A stretch of DNA of 64,000 nucleotides from an uncultured Marinobacter sp. Its GTDB lineage: Bacteria > Pseudomonadota > Gammaproteobacteria > Pseudomonadales > Oleiphilaceae. Location: contig NZ_CAJXKQ010000009.1 of assembly GCF_913055835.1 (NCBI RefSeq), positions 53,793-117,792 of the forward strand, written 5' to 3'. Each line of letters begins with the position of its first letter. The stretch's first letter is position 1. Both the position numbers and the translations under genes were made by a program. Shown piece after piece: positions 63,319 through 64,000 of this stretch. Below the pieces are notes generated by a model. The model had not been told where the DNA came from and did no database searches. It worked only from the letters and a program-made list of their open reading frames with translations.

Positions 63319-64000
63319 ATGCTGATGGCCATTGGGGCGATCATTGCGGGTCTGATTCTGCTGGTGTGGAGTGCAGACAAATTTGTTGAAGGCTCGGCCA
63401 CGACGGCCAGCCACTTCGGGATGCCACCACTGCTGATCGGTATGGTGGTGGTGGGCTTTGGCACATCTGCGCCGGAGATGGCCGTTTCTGCGCTGGCCGC
63501 CTCCCAGGGCAACCCGGGGCTGGCGCTGGGTAACGCTTATGGTTCGAATATTACCAACATAGCTCTGATTCTTGGTATTACCGCACTGCTGGCTCCGATA
63601 GCCGTGCATTCGCAGGTCATGCGTAAAGAGCTCCCCATCCTGATACTGGTCACCGCCTTCGCTGGCTGGCTGCTTTGGGACGGCGACCTTACCCAGCTAG
63701 ACGCCATCGGCCTCATGCTCATCTTCGTGGTGCTGATCGGCTGGAGTATTTATCAGGGCCTTCGGCAACCCGACGATGCTCTGGCAAAAGAGATGAGCGA
63801 AGAAGTGCATGCGATGCCGTTGCGCAAAGCGCTTTTGTGGCTCGTGGCCGGACTGCTGCTGTTGATTGTCAGCTCCCGCATTCTGGTGTGGGGCGCCGTG
63901 GATCTGGCTACCATGTTCGGCATCAGCGATCTGGTTATCGGCCTGACCATTGTGGCCATTGGCACCTCACTCCCGGAGCTGGCCTCGTCCATCATCGCCG
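63319..64000 (+). CDS. Calcium/sodium antiporter (CaCA family), N-terminal part
   Basis: The gene runs off the window; about 227 residues are visible. It carries the first alpha repeat, VVVGFGTSAPEMAVSALAAS with GNAYGSNITNIALILG, and the start of the second, LTIVAIGTSLPELASSIIA, the hallmarks of K+-dependent or independent Na+/Ca2+ exchangers of the YrbG type. The start at 63319 has AAAGGAG eight bases upstream. It diverges from a universal stress protein gene. Confidence 0.9.
   Translation, partial: MLMAIGAIIAGLILLVWSADKFVEGSATTASHFGMPPLLIGMVVVGFGTSAPEMAVSALAASQGNPGLALGNAYGSNITNIALILGITALLAPIAVHSQVMRKELPILILVTAFAGWLLWDGDLTQLDAIGLMLIFVVLIGWSIYQGLRQPDDALAKEMSEEVHAMPLRKALLWLVAGLLLLIVSSRILVWGAVDLATMFGISDLVIGLTIVAIGTSLPELASSIIA

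Overview
The window reads as chromosomal DNA of a marine gammaproteobacterium, most probably Marinobacter or a close relative. This is inferred from gene content and order: FabA/FabB unsaturated fatty-acid synthesis, the secB-yibN-gpmI-envC-ctp-yibQ block, FlgP/FlgT of H-ring flagella, FNR-type boxes, NnrS proteins, a sufBCDSA-sufT-sufE cluster, and a TraF-type outer-membrane protein. No phage, insertion sequence, integrase or CRISPR array is visible. One tRNA gene (tRNA-Phe) is present.

Layout. 1-5.3 kb: copper resistance (cupredoxin, copA, copB on the minus strand) divergent from a two-component system that overlaps a CadR/PbrR-type MerR regulator. 5.5-11.7 kb: an amine-oxidation unit (copper amine oxidase, porin, aldehyde dehydrogenase) facing a FeaR-like AraC regulator. 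11.9-12.6 kb: a short CDF metal exporter behind a textbook MerR-family promoter, the likely remote target of the CadR-like protein. 12.6-17.8 kb: AEC transporter, Crp/Fnr protein, WrbA, a TrhA/hemolysin III protein behind a FabR-like palindrome, a Yip1-like protein and a first NnrS. 18-24 kb: three different NarK-type nitrate/nitrite transporters, a single-domain globin and a universal stress protein, with two FNR-type boxes but no nitrate reductase. 24-29 kb: EVE protein, NCS2-like permease, a voltage-gated cation channel with an acidic filter, SirB2, a second NnrS and an SRPBCC protein. 29.4-33 kb: fabA-fabB, a minimal AraC-type protein and trhP.

33.2-39.9 kb: the SUF Fe-S assembly operon, starting from a promoter that overlaps a near-consensus IscR type-1 site. 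Two copies of one nested-hairpin repeat flank sufB; their stems differ in sequence but stay fully paired. 39.9-43.2 kb: flgT, flgP and traF. 43.4-53.3 kb: cca, a pteridine reductase, a thiolase, trmL, secB, a rhodanese-like protein without its cysteine, gpmI, envC, ctp and a YibQ-type deacetylase. 53.3-53.5 kb: a cluster of REP-like palindromes. 53.5-56.4 kb: hisBHAF on the minus strand. 56.5-60.7 kb: SRPBCC protein, asmA-like gene, mutY, yggX.

60.8-64 kb: tRNA-Phe, whose 3' end and terminator recur 640 bp downstream in decayed form; between the copies lies an EF-hand lipoprotein gene. Then a small unknown gene, a double-Mop molybdate-binding protein, a universal stress protein and the start of a Ca2+/Na+ exchanger, the last two separated by a perfect FNR-type box.

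Main themes: metal handling (Cu, Cd/Zn/Pb, Mo, Fe-S), low-oxygen nitrogen-oxide physiology under FNR-type control, membrane lipid homeostasis, and several structured intergenic repeats. The strongest candidates for something not well described are the covarying nested-hairpin repeat around sufB, the Ca2+-type filter of the bacterial channel, the 24-codon leader before the third narK, and the duplicated tRNA-Phe tail.
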